In this document: positions 21,201-28,925 of the stretch, in pieces | How the letters are laid out: each line of letters starts with the position of its first letter | Position numbering within the stretch: position 1 is the stretch's first letter | Source of the DNA: Candidatus Competibacteraceae bacterium | GTDB lineage: Bacteria; Pseudomonadota; Gammaproteobacteria; Competibacterales; Competibacteraceae | DNA: 35,870 bases | Reading direction: 5' to 3' | Assembly: GCA_003989065.1 (NCBI GenBank) | Contig: RXIW01000039.1 | Coordinates: 1-35,870 of the forward strand | Made by a program: the position numbers and the translations under genes | The notes under the pieces: model-generated | Told to the model about the DNA's origin: nothing | Database searches by the model: none | The model's input: the letters and a program-made list of their open reading frames with translations, nothing else

Positions 21201-23498
21201 GGCGAGCTTCTTGCGCAAGCGGGCGCAGGCTTCTTCGATGCTCGCGACCAGCAGGCTGCCGGGAAAGATGCGTGTGTAGTTCTCATGGCGCTTGAGCAGT
21301 CGCGCTTCTTCAAGCCAGGCGATAGCGATGCGCACCTTGGTGTCGGCATCGTTCGCGTCCGGATCAATCCGTTGGGTTTCCGGAATTTCGAGCAGGATCT
21401 CGCCGCTGGTGACGACGACTTCGCCCTCGTTGCGATCCTTGCGTTCGATCGAACGCAGGGCTTTGAGGATGGCGTAAATGTCGTGTTGCGAGAGACGGGC
21501 GTTCTTCAGAAGGCGAAACTGGACATCCAGGTCGGAATCGTCGTAGAGCAGCACGCAGCGCGCCGGGGCTTGATCGCGACCGGCGCGACCTGCCTCCTGC
21601 AAGTAGTTCTCCAGCGATCCTGGGGTATCGAGATGAATCACCAGGCGGATATCGGGCTTGTCCACCCCCATCCCGAAAGCGTTGGTCGCGGCGATCACGC
21701 GCAGCGCGCCGGCGAGGAAGGCTTCCTGTACGGCGCGCTTCTCGGTGGGTTGCATGCCACCGTGGAAACAACCGCATTCGATCTCGGCATTCTTGAGAAA
21801 ATTGCTCAGATCTTCCACGCTCTTTTGCCGCGCGCAGAATACGATGGCGCTGCCTTCTTCGCGCAAGGCGTCTCGCAACAGATGTAGGACCTCGCCATAC
21901 TTGGCCGCCGCCGCGACCTCCTGCACCTCGTAGTGAAGGTTTTGACGCTCCACGCCGCCTTCGAGCCGTTGGAGAGTGATGCCAAGCCGTTGCTGGAAGT
22001 GATTGCAGATATCGTCGACCACGTCAGGCTTGGCCGTGGCGGTAAAGCAGAAGACAGGCGAGGGTTTGTCTTTCTGCTGGGCCTTGATGAAGCGGGACAC
22101 GTAAAGGTAGTCCGGGCGGAAGTCATGACCCCATTTGGAGAGGCAGTGTGCTTCGTCGAACACCCAGGCAGCCATCTCGCGATATTTCAAGGCATGGGCG
22201 AACGCGGTGCTGCGGAATTGCTCCGGGGCGACGAAGATCAGACCCAGGTCGCCGAGCCTCAGCTTGTCGAGCATCACCCGCCGCTCCATCGGATTGAGCA
22301 GACTGTTGAGATAGCCGGCGCAGGTGATGCCGCGTGCCTCGAGACTATCCACTTGATCCTTCATGAGCGACTGCAGCGGCGAGATCACTACGGTCAGGCT
22401 ACCGTTGCGATAGTAGCGCGCCAACGCCGGGAGCTGAAAGCAGAGGGATTTGCCACCACCCGTCGGCAGGATGGCAAGGAACGGGTGATCGGAAAAGCCG
22501 CTTTCGACGATGGCGCGTTGCAAAGAATGCCCATCGGGCGTTGCCGGGCTGCTGCGGAATTGGGTGATGCCCGGAAAATAGCAAGGCAACAATGTTGCAA
22601 GGTCGTGTTGCTCGCGGCACCAGTGGCAGGCCGGATCCGCACAGGGCGTATCCCGCAGGAGGGTAATGGCTTCGCGCGTCCTGGGAAAGTTCAGACGCAC
22701 CCAGGGTGGCAGGACGGAATGACCACCGGCTACCCGCAACCAGGCCAGGACATAGGCCAAGGCTTTGTGCCATTGCGGATCGGGCAGGTGGTGTCTGAGT
22801 AAATCGCGTTGGCCGGTGATGCACACCTTGCCCGCCGTGGCTCGCTGCCAAGCGAGGGTTGTTTCAGCCAGCGAAGGCTTGAGGGCCCGCCGCAGGGTCG
22901 CAAACAGATCCGCAATGCCTCCAGCATTTTCAGACGCGAGCAGAAAATGCAGGCATAGCATCTCGTCGGGATACGCCTCGACCCGACAGCGCAGCGCTTC
23001 ACGTTGATCGTTGAAGAGTTCGTAGGCCAGTTCCGCATCGCGTACCGGGTCGTTGCGCGTGGTTGTGCACAGTTTGTAGTCCTTGACCAAGCGGTGGTAC
23101 GGGTTCTTGGGAAAGGCGATCGGTGAGAGCTCCAGGGTATCGATGAGCGGGAGGCGATGCAGGGCGAGACTGGGATGCAGCACGGCCAAAGCTGGCTGAT
23201 CGAATGCGACGACGTTGTGCCCGAGGACGAAGACAGCCCCTTCGGCGATCTTGTCGAGCCTCGCGATCAGCGTATTTGCCTTGCCGGAGATGCGGTCGTG
23301 AACATCAAGGTCGGGGCGGTAGGCGCCGACCTCGTGCAGGATCATGCGATCCGTACGTGCGGTTTCGATATCGAGGCAAAGACACCGATCCTTGGGCGCG
23401 GTGGGTAAATCCGCCATTTGGGCGATTCCAGAGAAAGTGATCGTATCGTCAAGTTGTACCCAAACATGATCGCAATCTTGACGATATTGGCAAGTCAT
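18252..23498 (-). CDS. Giant fusion: DnaQ-like exonuclease, RecQ helicase and UvrD-type SF1 helicase
   Basis: A single 1748-residue frame. Residues 38-165 resemble a DEDD exonuclease: CLDIET (Asp43, Glu45), GHNVVAFD (Asp100) and NDPVRDAE (Asp154). A Cys/His cluster C286-x4-C291-x2-C294-x3-H298 follows. A RecQ-type SF2 helicase spans about 320-660: Walker A TGGGKS (346-351), DEAHC (448-452), SPLQSLMKDQ, and the motif VI region QEAGRAGRD (634-642). About 690-1100 is a family-specific middle region with predicted winged-helix character. An SF1 UvrD/Rep helicase spans about 1105-1600: GPGSGKT (1130-1136), VDEYQDIN (1254-1261), TAHRAKGLEFD and FYVAMTRARQS. A C-terminal tail of about 150 residues follows. 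The enzyme should unwind and process DNA in repair or phage defence; the combination is known to me from large RecQ-annotated proteins in proteobacteria, function untested. A start at 23417 (MADLPTAP) is an alternative. Confidence 0.9.
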   Translation of the reverse strand: MTCQYRQDCDHVWVQLDDTITFSGIAQMADLPTAPKDRCLCLDIETARTDRMILHEVGAYRPDLDVHDRISGKANTLIARLDKIAEGAVFVLGHNVVAFDQPALAVLHPSLALHRLPLIDTLELSPIAFPKNPYHRLVKDYKLCTTTRNDPVRDAELAYELFNDQREALRCRVEAYPDEMLCLHFLLASENAGGIADLFATLRRALKPSLAETTLAWQRATAGKVCITGQRDLLRHHLPDPQWHKALAYVLAWLRVAGGHSVLPPWVRLNFPRTREAITLLRDTPCADPACHWCREQHDLATLLPCYFPGITQFRSSPATPDGHSLQRAIVESGFSDHPFLAILPTGGGKSLCFQLPALARYYRNGSLTVVISPLQSLMKDQVDSLEARGITCAGYLNSLLNPMERRVMLDKLRLGDLGLIFVAPEQFRSTAFAHALKYREMAAWVFDEAHCLSKWGHDFRPDYLYVSRFIKAQQKDKPSPVFCFTATAKPDVVDDICNHFQQRLGITLQRLEGGVERQNLHYEVQEVAAAAKYGEVLHLLRDALREEGSAIVFCARQKSVEDLSNFLKNAEIECGCFHGGMQPTEKRAVQEAFLAGALRVIAATNAFGMGVDKPDIRLVIHLDTPGSLENYLQEAGRAGRDQAPARCVLLYDDSDLDVQFRLLKNARLSQHDIYAILKALRSIERKDRNEGEVVVTSGEILLEIPETQRIDPDANDADTKVRIAIAWLEEARLLKRHENYTRIFPGSLLVASIEEACARLRKKLAPNTHIEPYMTILSALMQADDAQGLSTDELLMATGVDSPRLQQMLRELDHWKLLSNDTEIGVTFYRDPDTSTRLANLVRIEDALLANLREAAPDADQGDWQVINVRRLCDTLRRDVDVDFSPERLTRLLKSFAEPFGSGTTNRGIFALRPQSTDSRYLKLLRNWQDIEAIRTRRMRMAHALIAEFLRRRKSHAALVTCKQGELEAVLQADTTLADLDIQRWDVALSAALLYLDANEVLHLARGKTVFRSAMKIELNPDARRRQFKKSDYAELALHYKDKIVQVHVMAEYARLAIGKIQAAMDFILDYFRLERNEFIRRYFAGRKEVLDLATTETAHRRILTDLANPDQQAIVAASPDGSHLVLAGPGSGKTRVIVHRVAWLLRECMVLPQAIMVLAYNRSAANEIRRRLWALVGADAAGVAVQTLHGLAMRLTGTSYAVAIERGEAVDFGAVIRQATRQLRGAEEDRDEGIGLSTVRERMLAGLRFLLVDEYQDINGDHYDLISAVAGRTLQEEEDRVSLMVVGDDDQNIYAFDGASVRYIRQFERDYSARRYALVENYRSTQQIIDCANRIIERASERMKAGQVIRIDHARREQATGGELAVLDPLLRGRTHILEVSRNPNQAVQTALDALSRLHTLIGSSRGGGQHWGHFAVIARRWQDLEPMHALCRLRGIPVTMLRDGVQINLYLTREGHILLKLLNGQQRQVKRKRLLVRAGALSRWFRYRFHVTPDGAIEHPFHAALGQFIHETEQAHPSGERLVADLVEALYDFGSANPVSGGNRPNAPLLLTTAHRAKGLEFDHVLILDGGGWQGCGDEERRLFYVAMTRARQSLTLCATLGEDHPFIGELQQLAIHSRPEAHPPEPGVNHRTWVADPEKIVLSWPGYFRPDAPIHHAIAALEIGSPLQLQPRAKGGTGWELADASGQAVGRMSSKFRLPDGEIVAVRVAAILVRHANVAERTTLPCESWELVLPEIEYRPDASR

Positions 23499-23724
23499 TG
23501 AATGAAGGATTGCAGGAGCAATGACACACTTATCTGGATTTGTGTCAGATATTCTGACTGAACGTCATATCATCTATCCTATTTTAATAATGTTTAGATG
23601 ATACTCAAGTGCGATGATTGAGGCTAGATAGCCTATCGATCGTCCAGCCACTTCTGACTGTGCTCGGTAGTCGATCCGATCGATTGGGCTGTTTTTTGGG
23701 TGACGCTGATGCTTACATCGATGC
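23499..23724. promoter_or_regulatory. AT-rich leader/promoter region of the giant helicase gene with nested palindromes
   Basis: This 226-base gap is clearly richer in A+T than the coding DNA. For the minus strand, TTGAGT (23603-23608) and TAAAAT (23581-23586) are spaced 16 bases apart and make a plausible promoter. Downstream of it lie TGACACA-N12-TGTGTCA (arms 23522-23528 and 23541-23547) and the overlapping perfect palindrome GTCAGA-TAT-TCTGAC (23544-23558). They could be an operator or leader hairpins. The side nearest the OpgC gene end shows no clear terminator. Confidence 0.45.
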
Positions 23725-24831
23725 TCAGCCGGGCAATAGCGAGGCATCGGTACGCTTCAAACGCTTGTCGGAATGTCTTTCCAGCACTTGTGACAACAGT
23801 AGAATCGAGCCGATGTGAAACAGCAGGAGCAGGCAACACCCATACGCTGGAATGTTGTAAAGCTCGATGAAGCCGATGAGCAACAATCCTAGACAGATAT
23901 GCACACAGAATAGCGGCAAGATATGGCGACCCAGCGCTGCCAATGGTTTGAGCCACAGCAATGCTTTGGTGATGTACGACCGTAGCCATAGACTGACACC
24001 CAGTAAAGCGAGGAAATTGACCAGGCGCAACGGTCCCAATCGCCACTTGTTGATCAGCCAATAGTAGTTGCTGGAGTCGGCCAGTCCGGGAACCAGCCGC
24101 CAGCGCCAGCAAAAGAAAAAAAGCGCGATGGCGGCCAGAAAAGGCCCGACGGATTTGAACAAGGCGCTGGTATTGGTTTGACCTTGCCTAATCCAGTATC
24201 CCAACGACAAACCGATCACCCATAGCAGTTGCCAGGCGAACAGATTGAAAGCGCCTGGAGAAATCACCAGCCAGTTGCTTGTCAGTGCGCCGATCAACCA
24301 TTCGTTGATTCCGAATTGCGCCGCCAGCCATATCGACAGGCTAAGCGACAGGACTAGCAGCCATCCGGATTGCGCGATACTTCTGACGATTGAGGGCGTA
24401 AAAAACAGGAACACCAGATACATGGGCAGGATGTCCAATAACGGCGGCTGGTAAAGCAACAACAAAGCGGAAAGACCCGCCTGGAACGGTTGCTCCAGAT
24501 AATGGTGAACCATGTTATGAAAGGGCGGCAGCTGACCCAGTACCCGCCCGACCACGGTCAGGCAGAATAACAGCGTCACGAAGTGCGCCAGATAGATTTG
24601 GCGAGTCCGCCGATAGGCCAGTTGTCTCAGCGCCAACTCGCCGTGAGTCTGAAATTTATGGCTGAAAACAAGACCCGCCAGGAATGCGGAGATGAAGACG
24701 AACGCCTCGGCCGCCGAAACGAAACCCAGGGGTTGAGTGGTGAATTCCCGGGCTGGGCTTGGCGTATGGTTGATCACGATGATCAACAGCAGCAAGCCCC
24801 GAAAGATGTCGATCTCCGGCAAGCGTCGCAT
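23725..24831 (-). CDS. OpgC-domain (acyltransferase-like) integral membrane protein
   Basis: A 368-residue membrane protein with about ten helices. The N-terminus EIDIFRGLLLLIIVINHTPS carries the conserved RG and the His-containing helix seen in acyltransferase-3/OpgC proteins. FVSAAEAFVFISAFLAGLVF, YRRTRQIYLAHFVTLL and LFFTPSIVR follow the OpgC_C (PF10129) pattern. OpgC adds succinyl groups to periplasmic glucans in proteobacteria; here the acceptor could be a periplasmic or surface glycan, and no opgGH genes are in view. Its strand and direction match the kinase gene upstream (176-base gap). It is longer than its helices need only at the short basic C-terminus. Confidence 0.82.
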   Translation of the reverse strand: MRRLPEIDIFRGLLLLIIVINHTPSPAREFTTQPLGFVSAAEAFVFISAFLAGLVFSHKFQTHGELALRQLAYRRTRQIYLAHFVTLLFCLTVVGRVLGQLPPFHNMVHHYLEQPFQAGLSALLLLYQPPLLDILPMYLVFLFFTPSIVRSIAQSGWLLVLSLSLSIWLAAQFGINEWLIGALTSNWLVISPGAFNLFAWQLLWVIGLSLGYWIRQGQTNTSALFKSVGPFLAAIALFFFCWRWRLVPGLADSSNYYWLINKWRLGPLRLVNFLALLGVSLWLRSYITKALLWLKPLAALGRHILPLFCVHICLGLLLIGFIELYNIPAYGCCLLLLFHIGSILLLSQVLERHSDKRLKRTDASLLPG

Positions 24832-24937
24832 GGGTGGGGAGGGCGGTGGGCGGCGTTGAATAGCCTATGGTATGAACATGGATTCTGAACGGCGAATGAA
24901 TGGAAGGTTCGCCAAGGCATCAGGGAAACCAGGCTGG

Positions 24938-24952
24938 CCAAAGCCGCTTTGG
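24938..24952 (-). terminator. Hairpin after the histidine kinase gene, possible weak terminator
   Basis: CCAAAG (24938-24943) and CTTTGG (24947-24952) form a perfect six-pair stem with a three-base loop, 56 bases past the kinase stop. No T-run follows on the minus strand, so termination is uncertain. Confidence 0.28.
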
Positions 24953-25007
24953 AAAGGAGAGGAGGCTGGCGGGGCCGGTCGATGCGGAGTCGGAGCGAGC
25001 GGGGCGC

Positions 25008-26465
25008 TTATCCGGGAAAGGGATTTCTGGATTCGGTGGACATGGCGACGGTGAAGGGTAGACAGAACCGGAACCGGGAGCCGACTCCCGGCTGGCTGTC
25101 CACGCTCATTTTTCCGCCCATCAGTTCCGTCAACTGACGGGAAATGGACAAGCCGAGCCCGGTGCCGCCGAATCGTCGACTGTGGCTTCCATCGCCCTGC
25201 ACGAACGGCTGAAACAGCAGCGATTGCTTGTCGGCGGGGATGCCGATGCCGGTGTCCCTGACCTCGAAATGCAGCAGGACGCGAGCCGTTGCCAAGGGCT
25301 CGGCCGTCACGCTGAGCACCACTTCGCCCTGCTCGGTGAACTTGAGTGCATTGTCCACCAGCGTGGTCAGAATCTGTTGCAGGCAGCGCGGATCGCCCTG
25401 CAGCCGGTCCGGTGCGGTCGGCGCGATGAAGCAGGCCAGCTCCAGATGCCGGGCGCTGGCGCGCTGGCTGAACAACGCAGCGACATCTTCCACGGTGCGG
25501 CGCAATTCGAAGATCTCGCTATGGACCTGCAGCTTGCCGGCCTTCAGCTGGGAAAAACTCAGCACCTCGTCGATGAGGGTCTGCAGGGCTGTCGCCGAGC
25601 TGTGAGCCGCTTCCAGATAGGGTTGCTGTTGCGGGCTCAGCGGGGTGTCGCGCAGGATTTCCAGCGCGCCCAGCACGCCGTGCAGCGGCGTGCGCAGTTC
25701 GTGGCTGATGTTGGCCAGAAACTGCGCCTTGGTCTCGTCCGCCGCCCTGGCGGCGTCCAGCGCGCGCTCCAGCGCCTGGCGGCTGGCCTCCCGTTCCGAT
25801 ATCAGACGCTCTACCGTGGTCGACAGTCTGGCCGGTTCGTCGCGATGCATCTCGGGAGCCTGCTCGGGAGTTGTGCTGCGTTGAGCCTGCAACGTCTGAT
25901 CCCGCGCGCTCAGCCAGCGTCCGAGAGGAAGCCAGAGCAGTAGCAGAGCACCGATCAGGGCAGTCAGGGCCAGGATCATGAGCGGCTGGGCCAAACGCCA
26001 CAGCTCGGCGGCCAGCGGACCGGCGTCGAACCTCAGGCGCAGCAGACCATAGTCGCGCCCGCCCACGCTGATAACCCGATCGGCTTCGTGTAAATGGGTG
26101 GTGAGCAGCGTTATCAGCCAGGCGGGGGCCGAGTCGCGCCGACCGGCCGGGGCGATCGCCTGCAGGGTCGCTCCATCGGCGGCCATGAACGAGGCACTGC
26201 TGAAGGGGTATTGGGCGATCAGCTGTTGCAGGATGTCCTGGATGGTGTCGTAGTCGCTGACCACCGCGCTCTCGGTGACGGTCTGGGCGGTGGCGTCGGT
26301 CAACATCGACGCGGCGTGTCGAGCCCCTGCCAGAGTCTGCTCGAACTGGTAGTGACAGAACAGTCCGACGCCCAGGCCAATCAATGTCGCCAGGGTCGCC
26401 GCTTGGAGCAGGACGATGCGCCCTGTCAGCGCTTGAGGCAACCAGCGGAAGCGAAATAGACGCAT
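25008..26465 (-). CDS. Membrane sensor histidine kinase
   Basis: A 485-residue kinase with two membrane helices (about residues 15-38 and 160-181) flanking a periplasmic sensor domain of about 120 residues. A linker with a coiled coil leads to the HisKA domain with FLANISHELRTPLHG, phospho-acceptor His255. The HATPase domain has DNALKFTEQGE (N box), DTGIGIP (G1) and FGGTGLGLSIS (G2). There is no receiver or Hpt domain and no response-regulator gene in the window, so its target lies elsewhere. It begins 13 bases after the PhnD-like binding protein gene, which suggests that protein presents a ligand to the sensor domain. The catalytic residues all look intact. Confidence 0.9.
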   Translation of the reverse strand: MRLFRFRWLPQALTGRIVLLQAATLATLIGLGVGLFCHYQFEQTLAGARHAASMLTDATAQTVTESAVVSDYDTIQDILQQLIAQYPFSSASFMAADGATLQAIAPAGRRDSAPAWLITLLTTHLHEADRVISVGGRDYGLLRLRFDAGPLAAELWRLAQPLMILALTALIGALLLLWLPLGRWLSARDQTLQAQRSTTPEQAPEMHRDEPARLSTTVERLISEREASRQALERALDAARAADETKAQFLANISHELRTPLHGVLGALEILRDTPLSPQQQPYLEAAHSSATALQTLIDEVLSFSQLKAGKLQVHSEIFELRRTVEDVAALFSQRASARHLELACFIAPTAPDRLQGDPRCLQQILTTLVDNALKFTEQGEVVLSVTAEPLATARVLLHFEVRDTGIGIPADKQSLLFQPFVQGDGSHSRRFGGTGLGLSISRQLTELMGGKMSVDSQPGVGSRFRFCLPFTVAMSTESRNPFPG

Positions 26466-26478
26466 GTCCGGACGTGTC

Positions 26479-27315
26479 TCAGCGCAGGGCAGCCGGAGCT
26501 GTCTGATAGAAGCGATAATAGGGGGCGTAGTCGGCGGCCGTGGCCGGAATGAAGTGGGTGTCGGCGTTCAAGCCCGCCGCTTCGGAAGCTTGGCGCAGAA
26601 TCTCCCGGCCGGTTGGGTCCTGGTGCATTCCGAGCAGGGCCAGCGCTACGGCCCGCAGATCTTCGGCCGGCACCTTGCCGGACGCCATCAAGGCCAGGTC
26701 CGGGTAGCTTTCGGAGGTCCACAGGATGCGGAATTTTCTGTGCTCGCGCTTGGCGTAGTTTTCCAGCAGTAGCGAGGCGCTCCCTACGGCATCGGCCTTG
26801 CCGGAGAATATCTGGGCAAAGGCCGCGTTCTGACTGCCACTGAAGTCGGTTTTGACCCGAATGCCGCGGGAGAGCAGTTCCGCATAGGTGACTTTGTAGC
26901 CAATGAAGGTCTCGGGTCCGGAAAACAGCACGGTCTTGCCGTGCAGCTCTTCCAGTTTGTGAATCGATGAATCCTCGGGTACAGCGATTTGTCCGTACAG
27001 CGCGGGCAGGTTGCGCCGCCCGAACACCTTCCAGCCCAGGGCGTCGCGTTCCGGGGCGAAGAAGTGGTTGGAGAAGACGAACTCAGCATTGCCGGCCAGC
27101 ACGTAGCCGATGGTTTCGGTCAGGGTGCGGCCGAGCTTCAGTTCCAGGTGGATGCCGCTGCGCTCTTCGACGTAGCGGATGATCGGGTTCCAATAGGACG
27201 CTGTTTGGGTGATGTCCCACTGGTTGATGGGAGAAAACCGGTAGTTTGCCTTGGCGGCGAGCGCTGCCGATGATATCAACGCCATCGCGGCCAGAATCAT
27301 CAATGATTTCTTCAT
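26479..27315 (-). CDS. PhnD-like phosphate/phosphonate-type periplasmic binding protein
   Basis: A 278-residue exported protein with signal peptide MKKSLMILAAMALISSAALA. The mature part shows the PhnD-type fold: SPINQWDITQTASYWNPIIR, GNAEFVFSNHFFAP, ELHGKTVLFSGPETFIGYKV and SGSQNAAFAQIFSGKADAVG, patterns shared by phosphate, phosphite and phosphonate binders and by sensory proteins such as AioX. No transporter genes are near; instead a histidine kinase follows after 13 bases. That layout points to sensing rather than uptake. The ligand cannot be deduced: oxyanions such as phosphite, phosphonate or arsenite are all possible. The AT-rich gap before the start probably holds the operon promoter. 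Confidence 0.87.
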   Translation of the reverse strand: MKKSLMILAAMALISSAALAAKANYRFSPINQWDITQTASYWNPIIRYVEERSGIHLELKLGRTLTETIGYVLAGNAEFVFSNHFFAPERDALGWKVFGRRNLPALYGQIAVPEDSSIHKLEELHGKTVLFSGPETFIGYKVTYAELLSRGIRVKTDFSGSQNAAFAQIFSGKADAVGSASLLLENYAKREHRKFRILWTSESYPDLALMASGKVPAEDLRAVALALLGMHQDPTGREILRQASEAAGLNADTHFIPATAADYAPYYRFYQTAPAALR

Positions 27316-27399
27316 CCAGTCTGCTCCAGATTCCCTGCCTAAAAATTATGACGGCATGATCGAATAATGCGTAATTAATGTATCAAATACAAATAATTA

Positions 27400-27421
27400 T
27401 GATAAAAATACAATTTTATCA
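27400..27421. repeat. AT-rich perfect inverted repeat upstream of the sensor operon
   Basis: TGATAAAA (27400-27407) and TTTTATCA (27414-27421) form an eight-pair inverted repeat with a six-base spacer, in an unusually AT-rich gap between the glycan cluster and the binding-protein gene. It may terminate the glycan-cluster transcript or serve as an operator for the sensor operon about 85 bases downstream; sequence alone does not decide. Confidence 0.5.
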
Positions 27422-27457
27422 CATAAGTATAGCAGCGGATTTGGGGATATGAACGGG

Positions 27458-28921
27458 CTAGGGCGTCGGCCGCCACGCCCGGCGGGTGAACAGCGCACCC
27501 AGCCCTTGCAGTAGATAGCGTAGATCCTGGGCGGCGCTGCGGCGGCGGGCGTAGAAGGCGTCGCTCAATAACCGTTCCTCGCGCGGGGCGTCGGGCGGCA
27601 GGGTCAACTGAGTCGGACCGATCAGGCCAGCCGGGGCCTGATCGGCGACTTGCTCCCATTCCTCCAGCCGTTCTTCGGCCTGTTCGGGCGTCGGTGGCTC
27701 CACCCCCACCAGCCGCAGGTCGCCGCTGACCACCGCTAGCAGACGCGGCAAATGGCGCAAGACCGGAATGGCAGTGCCCCATTCCCAGACCGTGAACACT
27801 CGGCGACCGCGCCGGCCGAATTCGTCGAATTCCAGACGGTTGCCGCGCAGTTTGACTTCGCGCAGCGGCGCATTGGCGTCGTGGAGCAACGAAGCGGCCA
27901 GGGCCAGCGGCAGCAGCGGCAGGGCGCACATCAGCACCAGCGCGCCCAGCGCCCGGTTGAGGGGATCGGCCAGGGTATTGCCCAGGGTGACTTCCTGCAG
28001 GTCGGCCAGCAGAAAGGTCTCGACCACCGGCAACACCACGCCGGTATCCACCCGGATCAGCCGGTTGCCTTGAACGATGGCATTCTGAACCTCCACCAGC
28101 TCACCGACATAGGTCTCCGGCAAGATCACGCTGTCGCGCAGAATGGTGTAGCGATCGACGATGACGCTATTGGAGATCACCACCTCGCCGTATAGCTCGA
28201 CGCTAGCCTCAATCCGGCATTGTGCGCCGACGAAGGCGATGCCCTGACGCAGGCTGCGCGGCGAAGTCTTGGAATGAACCCCCACCCGCAATCCCAATGC
28301 CGCTTCACGACCCGGCACGATCAGACCTGGAAACCGGCCGGCGGCGGCATCGAGATTGGCCCGGTGATAGATCGCCAGGGATTCCAGCCGGCTCGCGGCG
28401 CCGGTCGGCAATTCCACCACCGGCCAGCTCGAAGCGGTCGCAAGCGCCTGATTGCTCCAGCGCAGCGGCTCCAAACCACCCTGGCCAGCGGCACGATTCA
28501 GACACAGGCTGATCGGCGCGTCCACCGCGCGTCCTAGCACCACCGGCCCATCGATGGCGGCGGCCCGTTGCAGAAACTCGTCGAGCGCCGCGCCACGCAA
28601 CACGTCGCCGCGCAGCGCCAATACATCCGACTGCAAGCGACTCTGACAGCGTTCCACCACGGTATCGGGGTCTTCTTCGCCCTGGGTCAGCACATAGTCC
28701 AGCTGCATGCCCCAGCGGCTGCCGTCGCCGAGGACCGAGCGCACCTGATCGGCGAACGGCGAGATGACGATCACCGCCTCGCGCACCCCGGCTGCGACCA
28801 GCGCTTCCAGGGTATGCTCCAGCACCGGCTTGCCCACCACCGGCAGCAAGGCCACGCAGGTGCGTTCGGTCAGCGGTTCCAGTTCCCGGCCCAGCCGGTC
28901 GGCGAAAATCAGCGCTTGCAT
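27458..28921 (-). CDS. Degenerate nucleotidyltransferase fused to a degenerate sugar-transferase module
   Basis: A 487-residue protein. Residues 1-230 follow the sugar-nucleotidyltransferase fold (MQALIFADRLGRELEPLTER, PVVGKPVLEHTLEAL) but the GxGxR pyrophosphate-binding loop is replaced by ADRLGRE. A left-handed beta-helix-like part (about 235-310; ELYGEVVISNSVIVDRYTIL) follows. Then comes a membrane helix (about 332-352) and a C-terminal region recalling bacterial sugar transferases (VFTVWEWG, LRHLPRLLAVVSGDLRLVGV, GLIGPTQL) without the FRSM and DELPQ core. It starts ATG four bases after the neighbouring sugar transferase gene. It is probably a regulatory or scaffold component of the glycan machinery; enzymatic activity looks doubtful. 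Confidence 0.75.
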   Translation of the reverse strand: MQALIFADRLGRELEPLTERTCVALLPVVGKPVLEHTLEALVAAGVREAVIVISPFADQVRSVLGDGSRWGMQLDYVLTQGEEDPDTVVERCQSRLQSDVLALRGDVLRGAALDEFLQRAAAIDGPVVLGRAVDAPISLCLNRAAGQGGLEPLRWSNQALATASSWPVVELPTGAASRLESLAIYHRANLDAAAGRFPGLIVPGREAALGLRVGVHSKTSPRSLRQGIAFVGAQCRIEASVELYGEVVISNSVIVDRYTILRDSVILPETYVGELVEVQNAIVQGNRLIRVDTGVVLPVVETFLLADLQEVTLGNTLADPLNRALGALVLMCALPLLPLALAASLLHDANAPLREVKLRGNRLEFDEFGRRGRRVFTVWEWGTAIPVLRHLPRLLAVVSGDLRLVGVEPPTPEQAEERLEEWEQVADQAPAGLIGPTQLTLPPDAPREERLLSDAFYARRRSAAQDLRYLLQGLGALFTRRAWRPTP

Positions 28922-28925
28922 GATG

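Noticed and set aside
18252-23498. The giant helicase as a sequencing or assembly fusion of separate recQ and uvrD genes
   Set aside because: The frame is continuous over 5.2 kb, with a long family-specific middle region between the helicases rather than an abrupt joint, and the motifs of both are intact.
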